A stretch of DNA of 35,952 bases, taken from the NCBI RefSeq assembly GCF_016612545.1, contig NZ_JAENRY010000129.1:1-35952 (forward strand), written 5' to 3'. Every line of letters starts with the position of its first letter. Positions within the stretch are counted from its first letter, which is position 1. The position numbers and the translations under genes were made by a program. Below the pieces are notes generated by a model. That model did not search any database. It saw only the letters and a program-made list of their open reading frames with translations, and had not been told where the DNA came from. This stretch comes from Streptomyces sp. MBT65 (GTDB taxonomy: Bacteria > Actinomycetota > Actinomycetes > Streptomycetales > Streptomycetaceae). This document shows positions 26,601 to 33,525 of this stretch, in pieces.

Positions 26601-27391
26601 CCGAGGGCACCCCGCGCGGATCCGTACCGAGGCTGTGGTGGTCGGCGTCCGGACCGCTGGCCCATCTGCCACTGCACGCGGCCGGGCACCACCGGGCGGC
26701 CGAACTCGCCGCCGGACGCTCGGTGTTGGACCGAGTCGCCTCCTCGTACACACCGAGCATCAGGGCGCTGCGGCACGCCCGGCAGACCCCGACGGGCGGG
26801 GGCCGCGGGCCCTTCCTGGCGGTACGGCAGCCCACCGGTGCCGACGGCAGGGACGGCGCGTCCGTGGCGGAGGTGGCGGCGATGGCCCACACCCTGGGCG
26901 GACTGCGGACCGTGGAGGGAACCGACGCGACGGTCCGCCGGGTGCTCGCCGAGCTGTCCTCGGCGGCCACCGTGCACTTCGCGTGCCACGGCTTCAGCGT
27001 CGCCGAGGACCCGTCCAAGAGCCATCTGGTGCTCGCCGACGGAGAGCTCAGCGTGCGGGACGTGGCCCGCGGGCATCTGCCGCACGCCCGGCTCGCCGTG
27101 CTGCTGGCCTGCCACACCACCCGCACCGACCGCCTCCCCGACGAGGCCGTGCACCTGACCTCGGCGTTCCAGACGGCCGGGTACCCGCAGGTGGTGGGCG
27201 CCCTGTGGGAGGCGACGGACCTGGTGTCGGTACGGCTGACGGGCCGTCTCTACCGCGACCTGCGGACGTACGGCGGCGGTCTCGACGTCACCGACACCGC
27301 GCGGGCCGTGCACGGGATCGTCCGGGGCCTGCGCACGCGGCACCCCGACTCGCCGGGGGTATGGGCGCCGTACGTCCACACGGGGCGATGA
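23651..27391 (+). CDS. CHAT-domain (caspase-like) protein with a long helical repeat region
   Basis: A 1246-residue protein. The N-terminal two thirds are Ala/Leu-rich helices of TPR-like character, interrupted by a Pro/Gly-rich linker at about residues 395-455. The last about 320 residues form a CHAT peptidase domain: the catalytic histidine is H1113 in TVHFACHGFS and the catalytic cysteine is C1154 in AVLLACHTT, followed by the usual GYPQVVGALW. CHAT proteases act in bacterial conflict and immunity systems and are kept inactive until triggered. I prefer GTG 23651; an ATG at 23576 has no ribosome site and would add 25 low-complexity residues. The stop overlaps the next gene as ATGA. No signal peptide or membrane helix is seen. 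The gene, the small helical protein and the TM protein downstream look like one operon. Confidence 0.9.
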   Translation: MSEIRTVVDRLLARCEARSTSEVERHLAGAGPDPDTWLPSAAALLRASWTAGGRDCAVAAVAVLEHALDMGEKRDPRRPRWVLHLWLAERTLALRFEDHRLSDETHHYLAAQTQGRPADDPVAVAATYPEEPPPRHFEPPRPSHRHAVRLAEGLPADDLVRPCLLTRLAQSAFFRLESGDTDALTDAGRWADAAFTGITTDHLEAGFVSCSAVYAALARQRNKPSDTRPVDLALRAGRSAVRAVEHARRHGTAPVDAEAASAHLMFSLALTASVPLHPEEGVVDEAIAQLEAFRASAPPDDNGIYAGNMPALLSARAFLTNSPDDLRHADELWAALQRDLPPDHPLTPHIAEKRAACAKMGQMLRWSPISGAQLLKLVRPMMGPLLSGVQLPPIQMQVPPGRPGVRSPGPGPDVFGPLTGVPRAAPADAGRGRTGAAHFVWPPGPPADAGPAEQAYATDLDGLPPDAAAVRAALLGSGVSDPRRLALGVDQLKAALAGRLPDGQRGFFASTLVQFLAAQFTFNDPRVGLEQVVRCGDEQLALLSPTSARYIELLCTVETYRCDYGMLHQDVATVARACEALAWAVGRLPERSASWLGCVIAYAQALTGVSAMRRDVSGTQEAIRLVELAAQSLEDLPRRPEYSPELAALREQLRPALAIVTELAHTAHDDITGYRYGDARPSSWNPATERALPPRARFENARTALDSAVAGRNWARATDAAEAALEALPLMVSQALHRDDRQNVLRTALLGRRYPGPGGDGRTGDLPDRIAGTSLARTACAVALAAGRTEQAAALLEQGRAVLMGQDLQARSDDADLAAAHPHVAREFTALARRLRETETPSTSDGPGEAARIREQHAVTEEWQRLLARIRKLPGFEHFLLPPSAEQMRREAKEGPIVLINIDRLRSDALVVTTRGIVPVSLDVTEGRLALVARQFLAAVSVDGGESPARREEAAGTVFDTLAWLWDTIAEPVLKAAGLTRPIPEGTPRGSVPRLWWSASGPLAHLPLHAAGHHRAAELAAGRSVLDRVASSYTPSIRALRHARQTPTGGGRGPFLAVRQPTGADGRDGASVAEVAAMAHTLGGLRTVEGTDATVRRVLAELSSAATVHFACHGFSVAEDPSKSHLVLADGELSVRDVARGHLPHARLAVLLACHTTRTDRLPDEAVHLTSAFQTAGYPQVVGALWEATDLVSVRLTGRLYRDLRTYGGGLDVTDTARAVHGIVRGLRTRHPDSPGVWAPYVHTGR

Positions 27392-27780
27392 CCGGTGACG
27401 ACGAACAAGGGAAGGAACAGGGCGTGAGCACAACGGAGGGGGCGGCCATGATCGACCGCGAGACGGCCGGCGAGGCGAGTCTGGCGCTGCGGCTGATGCT
27501 GGAGGAGTGGCGGCAGACGCCCGAGACTTGGGTGGAGATCGCCAAGGTCCTGGACGACCTGTCCGCGGCCGTCGCAGCCGGGAAGGCGGCCGAGGTCGCC
27601 GCGCTGACCGGCCGGCTGGAGGTGCTGTCGGGCCACCGGGTCACCCGGATCACCGAGGCCGACGACAGGGTGCCGCTGCCCGAGGAGGAGCAGCCGCGGG
27701 TCGTCGCGCTCGTGCACGCGCTCGACCCGGACTCCCCGCCCGACGGACGGTCGCTCGCCGCGCCCACCGAGCGGACCTGA
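27388..27780 (+). CDS. small helical protein, CATRA-system-associated type (tentative)
   Basis: A 130-residue acidic, mostly helical protein directly coupled to the CHAT gene by an ATGA overlap. The start is uncertain: ATG 27388 overlaps the stop, GTG 27424 has AAGGAA ahead, and ATG 27450 has GGAGG at good spacing and begins at the conserved-looking part. The core (ALRLMLEEWRQTPETWVEIA to about LSAAVAAGKAAEVAAL) resembles, from memory, the small partner of CHAT/TPR proteins called CATRA-associated small protein. Such proteins are thought to regulate or recruit the protease; the mechanism is unknown. The C-terminal 40 residues are charged and probably flexible. Confidence 0.7.
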   Translation: MTGDDEQGKEQGVSTTEGAAMIDRETAGEASLALRLMLEEWRQTPETWVEIAKVLDDLSAAVAAGKAAEVAALTGRLEVLSGHRVTRITEADDRVPLPEEEQPRVVALVHALDPDSPPDGRSLAAPTERT

Positions 27781-27790
27781 CGGCCGGCCG

Positions 27791-28507
27791 ATGCTGTCGG
27801 TACTCGTCAATGTCGCGATCGGCCTGCTGACCAGCCTCGTCGGTCTCGGCCTGGGCACGCTGTGGGAGCGGGGACGGCGGAGACGGGCGGTGTACCGCAG
27901 GGCCGCGTTCTTCGGCACCCGCCCCGGTGAGCACTGTGTGATCGTCGTCGGCACCAAGCACGGGCAGCCGGGCACCACCCAGCAGCGGGACCTTCGGGCG
28001 GTCGTCGAACTGACCGTGCTGCTCAGCGAGTTGGGGTGTCGGGTGAGCGTGGAGTCCGGCGAGCTGCGCGGCTCGAACGGCGACCGTACCGAGTTCTGTG
28101 TCGGAGGGCCGATCGGCGGGTCCAATCCGCGCACCGGCGGACATCTGACGGCCCATCTGCCCGGGGTGCGGATCGTTCCGTTCAGCGACCGCCGCGACTC
28201 GGTGGCCATCGCGGTCGGCGGGGAGCGGTACTACTTCGACCAGGGGCACCAGGAGTACGCGGTGGTCGCCAAGTTCACGCCGCCCGAGTCGAGCCGCCCG
28301 GTGCTGCTGGTGTGCGGGCAGAGCTCGGTGGCGAACCAGGCGGCGGTCCACTTCCTGCGGCGGGAGTACGCGCAGGTGGTCCGGTCGGTGGCCTCGACCG
28401 ATCAGTACTGCCTGGTGGTGAAGGTCTCCGACATCGGCGTCTACTCCTTCCACCGGTCGGTGCTCGAACGGGACGTCTCCGCCGAGGCGTTCGCCGCCGT
28501 CGGCTGA
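27791..28507 (+). CDS. one-TM protein with an unrecognised alpha/beta domain
   Basis: A 238-residue protein. The N-terminus is one membrane helix (about residues 2-24, VLVNVAIGLLTSLVGLGLGT) followed by WERGRRRR, so the rest should be cytoplasmic. The soluble domain alternates strands and helices (CVIVVGTKHGQPGTTQQRD; LTVLLSELGCRVSVESG) and contains EFCVGGPIGGSNPRTGGH, a glycine-rich motif that may bind a nucleotide or sugar. No family is recognised. ATG 27791 has only a weak ribosome site, 10 nt after the small protein's stop, so coupling is likely. As the last gene before a terminator and behind a CHAT protease and its small partner, it may be the membrane sensor or effector of that system; this is inference from context. 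Confidence 0.8.
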   Translation: MLSVLVNVAIGLLTSLVGLGLGTLWERGRRRRAVYRRAAFFGTRPGEHCVIVVGTKHGQPGTTQQRDLRAVVELTVLLSELGCRVSVESGELRGSNGDRTEFCVGGPIGGSNPRTGGHLTAHLPGVRIVPFSDRRDSVAIAVGGERYYFDQGHQEYAVVAKFTPPESSRPVLLVCGQSSVANQAAVHFLRREYAQVVRSVASTDQYCLVVKVSDIGVYSFHRSVLERDVSAEAFAAVG

Positions 28508-28536
28508 ACTCCCGGACGGGACAGGCCCGTTCACGG

Positions 28537-28573
28537 CGACGAGCACCCGGTCCCCTGCGCCGGGTGCTCGTCG
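28537..28573. terminator. bidirectional terminator after the CHAT operon
   Basis: A perfect 14-bp stem (28537-28550 with 28560-28573, arms CGACGAGCACCCGG) and 9-nt loop lie between convergent stops at 28507 and 28613. Confidence 0.85.
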
Positions 28574-28612
28574 GACCGTAGGGACCCGAGGCCGCTCGGG
28601 TCCCGTGTGCTC

Positions 28613-28999
28613 TCAGATCCCCGTGTACTTCATGGACGGATCGAGTTCCGTCAGCGTGTCGACGAACCGGCGGATCTTGCGGTTCGCCTTGATGCCGAAG
28701 GCGCCGAGGTTGCGGCCGACGCCCAGCGCGATCTCGCGGTGGGCGCCCCGGTCCCACATGTACATGTGCACCGCGGACTTCTGGATCTCCGCTCCCCGCC
28801 CGCCCAGCATCGCCATCACACTGAAGTCGGGCCGGTCCTGGGCCACGGTGTCGAAGACCGAGCCCCGGGGCTGCTCGAAGGTGGTGCCCGCGCCCGTGAT
28901 GTTCTCGCTCCACCAGCTCACCCGCATCGCACCGCGGAAGACGTCAGCCGCCTCCGCCATCGACAGCTGGGTGGTTATCTCCACCGGTGTTTTCGCCAT
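28613..28999 (-). CDS. conserved-looking hypothetical protein, 128 aa
   Basis: A 128-residue soluble protein with no recognised family. It starts MAKTPVEITTQLSMAEAADV, with a mixed helix/strand pattern and a Trp pair (VSWWSEN). ATG 28999 is preceded by GAGGAGAG at good spacing, and the reading frame has strong high-GC third-position bias, so it is a real gene. It is 26 nt downstream of the next unknown gene and ends at the bidirectional terminator, so the two probably form a small operon. There is no signal peptide or membrane helix. Confidence 0.8.
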   Translation of the reverse strand: MAKTPVEITTQLSMAEAADVFRGAMRVSWWSENITGAGTTFEQPRGSVFDTVAQDRPDFSVMAMLGGRGAEIQKSAVHMYMWDRGAHREIALGVGRNLGAFGIKANRKIRRFVDTLTELDPSMKYTGI

Positions 29000-29025
29000 A
29001 TGTCTCTCCTCGGGGGGCGTTCGTC

Positions 29026-29745
29026 TCACAGACGGGACGGTGGCAGGGGGATGAACGGACGCAGTTCGTCGGCGACCCAGTGCACGGGCGTCTGGAACGC
29101 CTCGCCGACCCGGGTGTAGAGCTCGTGCAGGGTGTCCGCCGACATCCACTCGAAGCGCGCCCGGGTGGGGTCGGTGTCGCTGGTCGGCGCGTCCACCACG
29201 GTCACGAAACGGCCCTCGCGGGCGGCGGTGACGTAGAGGACGTTGGAGTTCGGGGCCTCGGTGATCCGTGCGATCCGGCGCAGTTCCCCCGGTGCGAGGG
29301 CCGGGATGTGTGCCGCCTCGGGGGTCGGCCGAGGGCGGCCCACGAGCCAGGGCTCGGAGCGGTTCTCCTGCCAGAACTGCCAGTCGGCGGCCGACAGCCG
29401 GTTGCTCGGCACCCCGTTCGCCCGGAAGAACTCCAACGCGGCCATCCGTACGGTGTCGTAGGCCGGGCTGGTGAAGTCGGAGCCGACCAGGTTCCACACC
29501 GTGCGCGCGGCGCCGAACAGGGCGAAGCCGCCGACCGGCAGCACGGCGTCGGCCAGCGCGCGGGCGAAGCCCTGCGGGTCGGACTGCGCGAACGGCAGGT
29601 ACGGCGCCTGGAGTTCACCCCATACGTCCGAGGCGTCGATGTCGGTGCCGACCGGGTCGAACTCGAAGCGGCCGAACCGCTCCATCCGCGACACCACGTC
29701 GCCCGGCAGCCGTGCGGCGCGGGGCGTCCTGGGGAACAAAGCCAT
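29026..29745 (-). CDS. hypothetical protein, 239 aa, divergent from an XRE regulator
   Basis: A 239-residue soluble protein of unknown family. Features include ERFGRFEFDPVGTDIDASDV near the start, an Ala/Gly-rich stretch (LADAVLPVGGFALFGAARTV) that is too polar at its edges to be a sure membrane helix, and a C-terminal half rich in strands (NVLYVTAAREGRFVTVVDAP). ATG 29745 has AGGAGAGG ahead. It begins 240 nt from the divergent XRE-type gene and precedes the 128-residue gene by 26 nt. The promoter and palindromes in the divergent gap suggest control by that regulator. Confidence 0.8.
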   Translation of the reverse strand: MALFPRTPRAARLPGDVVSRMERFGRFEFDPVGTDIDASDVWGELQAPYLPFAQSDPQGFARALADAVLPVGGFALFGAARTVWNLVGSDFTSPAYDTVRMAALEFFRANGVPSNRLSAADWQFWQENRSEPWLVGRPRPTPEAAHIPALAPGELRRIARITEAPNSNVLYVTAAREGRFVTVVDAPTSDTDPTRARFEWMSADTLHELYTRVGEAFQTPVHWVADELRPFIPLPPSRL

Positions 29746-29808
29746 GGTCCTCTCCTGGCACAAGGGCGGGAACCGGCCGATGCGGACGCACCGGAGCCGG
29801 GCGCAACC

Positions 29809-29856
29809 TGTGTAACAAGGGCCGGAGTTCGCACTCAACGGTTCTCCGGCGAACCG
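29809..29856 (-). promoter_or_regulatory. candidate promoter with CGGTTC/GAACCG palindrome
   Basis: On the minus strand TTGAGT (29833-29838) and TACACA (29809-29814) are 18 nt apart, pointing at the ATG at 29745. Immediately upstream of the -35 is a perfect inverted repeat CGGTTC-TCCGGC-GAACCG (29839-29856), a plausible site for the divergent XRE regulator. Confidence 0.5.
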
Positions 29857-29943
29857 GACGATCTCCGGAAAACCCGGACGGCCGACGGACGGCGGAACAA
29901 GACCGGGACGACGTGTCCCGCCGTGTGCGAGACTCGGCCGCGA

Positions 29944-29963
29944 CAACGGCGGCAACGCCGTTG
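29944..29963 (+). promoter_or_regulatory. CAACGGCG-GCAA-CGCCGTTG hairpin/operator ahead of the XRE gene
   Basis: A perfect 8-bp inverted repeat with a 4-nt GCAA spacer (a GNRA loop if in RNA) ends about 10 nt before the AAGGGGG ribosome site of the regulator at 29986. It could be an autoregulatory operator or a structured leader; sequence alone does not separate the two. Confidence 0.5.
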
Positions 29964-29985
29964 CCCGGCAAGGGGGTTGCGCACG

Positions 29986-30930
29986 ATGGGGCGTCCGCAG
30001 AAGGAGATCGTCCTGGACGGATCACCGGCCCGGCTCTTCGCGTATTGGCTCCGCGACCTGCGCGGATCGGCCGGACTGACACTGGACCAACTGGCCCGCC
30101 GCACCGGGTACGGCAGGACGACCGTCAGCGACGCCATGCGCGGCGAGACCCATCCGACCCGTCCGGTCACCCTGGCGATCGTCGGCGCCTGCGGGGGCGA
30201 TGTGCCGCAGTGGGGCGAGTACTGGGCGCAGGTGCGCCGGGCCCTGGACCCCGACTCGCCGGACGGCGTCGACGGAGTCGTCCCGCCGCCCTGGGACGGT
30301 CCGGCGGGCGGCGCGCACGCGGAGCGGTGCCCGGCGGACTGCGCACGCACCGAACCGCACGGCTGGTACACCGAGTCCGTGTCCACCCTGCTCCGCCTCG
30401 ACACCCCGACACCCGAGGCGCTGGAGCGCCGGATCGTGGTCGCCACCTGCGACGGCCTGGCCCGGATCCCGGTCGGCGTCAGCGTGCCCCGGCGCGCCGG
30501 TGACACGACACCCCGGCACGAACTGGAGATCTCCGTCGTCCGGGGCGGCCGGCTCGCGGACGGCGGTCCGCAGTACGAGAGCTACTTCGAACGGTTCCTG
30601 GTCCTGCCCGCTCCGATCGGGGCCGGCGCCCGACACGTCTACGAACTCCGGCTGCGCATCCCGCCCGACCAGCCCATGGCACCCCACTTCGTGCACGTCC
30701 CGCTGACCCGCAGCGAGCACTTCCGGCTACGGGTCGCCTTCGACCCCGCGAAGCCGCCGCGCACGGTGTGGCAGTTGTCCGGCGTGCCCACCGCCGTCAT
30801 CTACCAGCAGAACCCGGGCACACCGACCCTGAGCCCCGACCAACACGGGCTCGTGGAGGTCGAGTTCGGGGCCATGAAGGTGGGCTACGGCTACGGGCTG
30901 AGCTGGCTGGAGGCGGGCACCGGAGGATAG
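29986..30930 (+). CDS. XRE-type helix-turn-helix protein with a C-terminal beta-rich domain
   Basis: A 314-residue protein. The N-terminus (about 15-75) is an XRE-like helix-turn-helix: RDLRGSAGLTLDQLARRTGY then GRTTVSDAMRGETHPTR. The second half (about 125-314) is beta-rich, for example RHVYELRLRIPPDQP and EHFRLRVAFDP; no family is recognised. A linker holds two close cysteines (ERCPADCART). ATG 29986 follows AAGGGGG. It probably regulates the divergent 239-residue gene and itself through the palindromes in the gap. The C-terminal domain may sense a ligand or contact RNA polymerase. The last 40 nt overlap the 3' end of the opposing STAND gene. Confidence 0.85.
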   Translation: MGRPQKEIVLDGSPARLFAYWLRDLRGSAGLTLDQLARRTGYGRTTVSDAMRGETHPTRPVTLAIVGACGGDVPQWGEYWAQVRRALDPDSPDGVDGVVPPPWDGPAGGAHAERCPADCARTEPHGWYTESVSTLLRLDTPTPEALERRIVVATCDGLARIPVGVSVPRRAGDTTPRHELEISVVRGGRLADGGPQYESYFERFLVLPAPIGAGARHVYELRLRIPPDQPMAPHFVHVPLTRSEHFRLRVAFDPAKPPRTVWQLSGVPTAVIYQQNPGTPTLSPDQHGLVEVEFGAMKVGYGYGLSWLEAGTGG

Positions 30931-33281
30931 TCCGCCGCCGCGCACAGCTTCCCGCGGACCGGCTCGGCGTCCGGGTGGTGCAGATCCTCGAAGAGCGCGA
31001 GGGCCTCCTCCCACAGGGCCCGCGCCACCTCGCCCCGGCCGAGCGCCGCGTGCGCGTCCCCGAGGTGGTCCAGCGCGTGGGCCTCGCGGAACCGGTCGCC
31101 CAGGGCCCGGTCCAGGTCCAGGGAGACCTCGTAGTGGCCGATCGCCGCCTCGGGCCGCCCGAGCCCCCGCTCGGCGCGGCCCATGCCGAACAGGATGCCC
31201 GCCTGTCCGTCGAGGTGACCGAGCCGGGTGTAGAGGTCCAGGGCGCGGTGCGCGTGGTCGAGCGCGACGGTGTGTTCGCCCAGCCGCTCCCACTGCTGGG
31301 ACACGGCGGTGTGGCCGTCGGCGAGGGCGACGGGGTCCTGGGTGCGCTCCGCCATGGCGAGGGCCAGCCGGGCGTGCGGCATAGCCCTGCGGGGGTCGCC
31401 GCAGGAGCTGTACACGCGGACCAGCGAGAGCCGTACTTCCCGCACGCCCTCCGCGTCGCCCAGCGCACGGCAGGCACGCAGGGTCGCGTACAGCAGGTCG
31501 AGCGCCTCCCCGGTGCGGTGCAGGCGGGAGAGGGCGTCGGCGAGCCGACGGGTGGCCGTGGCGTGGGCGGCGCGGTCCTGGGCCCGGTCCGCGGCGTCGC
31601 GGGCCAGCGCGTGCACGGCGGCGCGCTGGGCGCGGCGGCCGGAGCGGCGCAGGTGGAGGGCGCAGGCGTCGGCCAGCCGCCAGGCGTACGCCTCCAGGCC
31701 CGGGGTGGCGGCGGCCTGGGCCATGAGGGCCTGCAACGAGGACAGTTCGGACTCGAACCAGGCGGTCGCCGAGGCGTGGTCGCCGATCGGCGGCAGCGCG
31801 CCGGTGGGCTTCGGTATGCCGCCCGGTGCCTGTCGCCAGGGTTCGAGGTGGTGGTCGGCCAGGCGCGCGATGTCCAGGTAGTGCCGCAGCAGCCGTTCGG
31901 TGCCGTCCCGGCGCTCCTGGGGCGAGCCGCCGTCGAGGAGTTCCACGGCGTAGAGCCGCAGCAGGTCGTGCAGGGCGTAGCGGCCCGGGGTGTGTTGGCG
32001 GACGAGGTGGGCGGCGGTGAGGGTGTCGAGCAGCGCGAGGGGCGGTTCCGCGTCGCCGATGAGTCCCGCGCAGGCAGGGGCGTCGATCTCGGGCCCGGGG
32101 TGGCAGCCCAGCAGCCGGAAGAGCCGGGCGGCAGGCGCCGGCAGCAGCGCGTACGAACCGTGGAACACGGTCCGCAGATCGACATCCGCGTCCTGCACCC
32201 CGAACAGGTCCAACGGCGCCCGGGCGCGCCGCAGTTCACGGACCAGGGCACCGACGGAACCGGCCGGGGCGGTGGCCGTGCGGGCGGCGGCGACGCTCAG
32301 CGCGAGCGGCAACCGGGCGCACAGATCGACCAGTTGGTCCACCTCGCGCGGCTCCAGAGCGACCCGCTCGGCGCCCATCTGCCGTTCCAGGAGGGTGCGG
32401 GCGGCGTAGCGGGGCAGCACGTCGAGGGCGATACGCAGGGCGCCTTCACGGATCACCAGGCCGTCGAGCCGGTTGCGGCTTGTGACGACGGCGACGGAAC
32501 CGGCGTCGGTGGGCAGCAACGGCCGCACCTGGTCGGTGGAGCGGGCGTTGTCCAGGACCAGCAGCACCCGGCGGCCGGTCAGCAGTGTGCGCAACAGTCC
32601 GGAGGCCACGGCGGTGTCGGTCGGCACGGCCGCCGGGGTGACGCCGAGTGCCTGGAGGAAGCCGTGCAGGGCCTCACCGGGATCCATCACCGCCTTGTCG
32701 CCGAAGCCCCGCAGATCGACGTAGAGCTGGCCGTCCGGGAAGCGGTGCTGCGTGCGGTGCGCCCAGTGCAGGGCGAGCGCGGTCTTGCCGACACCCCCGG
32801 TGCCCTCGACGACGGCGACTGCCGCCCGGCCCGGCGCGGAGTCGTCGGACGGCCCCAACAGGGCGTCCAGCCGGACGAGTTCGGCGTCCCGGGCGACGAA
32901 CACGGGGTGGCTCAGCGGGAGATGGCGGGGGACCGCGACAGCTCCCGGCGACCGGCGGGCCGGGCCGCGGGCGGCGGCCGGACGCAGCCGCCGGGCCGCG
33001 TCGACCTCGTCCCGCAGCGTGGCGAGCCGACCCGCCTCGGGCCCCTCGACGCCCAACTCGGCGAGGAGCGCGTCGAACACGGCGGTGCCCGGCAGCGTGG
33101 TGCCGTTGAGGTACGCGTACAGGCTGCTGGCGGACACGTTCAGACGCCTGGCGAGTTCGCGACGGTCCAGCGCTCTGCCGAACCGTTTCTCGGACCGCAC
33201 GACAGCGCGGGTCAGTTCGAGGGCCAGGCGCTGTCCCAACCCCTCTCCGTCGTGGCCGGGCGACCGGGGAACTTCGTTCAC
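30891..33281 (-). CDS. HTH/NB-ARC/TPR STAND-class regulator
   Basis: A 796-residue protein. Residues about 1-75 hold a helix-turn-helix (RRELARRLNVSASSLYAYLN). An NB-ARC-type ATPase follows from about 140: Walker A EGTGGVGKTALAL with K166, Walker B RVLLVLDNA, a GLPL-like LPLALSVAAAR, and an MHD-like LHD in YALHDLLRLYA. The C-terminal half is TPR-like (ALYATLRACRALGDAEGV and later repeats). This matches AfsR-like signalling ATPases without a BTAD domain, in which TPRs sense a ligand and ATP exchange switches activity. I start at GTG 33281 with GGAGG 7 nt ahead; GTG 33284 is possible, and an ATG at 33551 has no support. No toxic effector domain is visible, so gene regulation is the likeliest output. 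It overlaps the convergent XRE gene by 40 nt. Confidence 0.9.
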   Translation of the reverse strand: MNEVPRSPGHDGEGLGQRLALELTRAVVRSEKRFGRALDRRELARRLNVSASSLYAYLNGTTLPGTAVFDALLAELGVEGPEAGRLATLRDEVDAARRLRPAAARGPARRSPGAVAVPRHLPLSHPVFVARDAELVRLDALLGPSDDSAPGRAAVAVVEGTGGVGKTALALHWAHRTQHRFPDGQLYVDLRGFGDKAVMDPGEALHGFLQALGVTPAAVPTDTAVASGLLRTLLTGRRVLLVLDNARSTDQVRPLLPTDAGSVAVVTSRNRLDGLVIREGALRIALDVLPRYAARTLLERQMGAERVALEPREVDQLVDLCARLPLALSVAAARTATAPAGSVGALVRELRRARAPLDLFGVQDADVDLRTVFHGSYALLPAPAARLFRLLGCHPGPEIDAPACAGLIGDAEPPLALLDTLTAAHLVRQHTPGRYALHDLLRLYAVELLDGGSPQERRDGTERLLRHYLDIARLADHHLEPWRQAPGGIPKPTGALPPIGDHASATAWFESELSSLQALMAQAAATPGLEAYAWRLADACALHLRRSGRRAQRAAVHALARDAADRAQDRAAHATATRRLADALSRLHRTGEALDLLYATLRACRALGDAEGVREVRLSLVRVYSSCGDPRRAMPHARLALAMAERTQDPVALADGHTAVSQQWERLGEHTVALDHAHRALDLYTRLGHLDGQAGILFGMGRAERGLGRPEAAIGHYEVSLDLDRALGDRFREAHALDHLGDAHAALGRGEVARALWEEALALFEDLHHPDAEPVRGKLCAAADYPPVPASSQLSP

Positions 33282-33480
33282 CACCGTTCCTCCGCGGGGA
33301 CGTTCACGGATCCGCACCGCACGGATCCAGACGTTTCCAGTGTGTTCCAGGACCCCGGACGGCCGGACGGATCCGCGTGTTTGCCTGCGGATTCCACGCC
33401 GAGGAGATATCGGCCCTCGGCCGGCCGCAGGAGGACGAAGCCGTGCAGACCCACTGAACACCGCGGAGCCGCAACCGACT

Positions 33481-33518
33481 CCGGCCCTCCACGTGACAGG
33501 GGAGACGTGGAGGGCCGG
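33481..33518. terminator. strong terminator after the glycosyltransferase-fusion gene
   Basis: A perfect 14-bp stem (33481-33494 with 33505-33518, arms CCGGCCCTCCACGT) and 10-nt loop begin 8 nt past the stop at 33526. It separates that gene from the promoter region of the STAND gene (33282-33480), in which no further element was recognised. Confidence 0.85.
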
Positions 33519-33525
33519 TCGCGGA

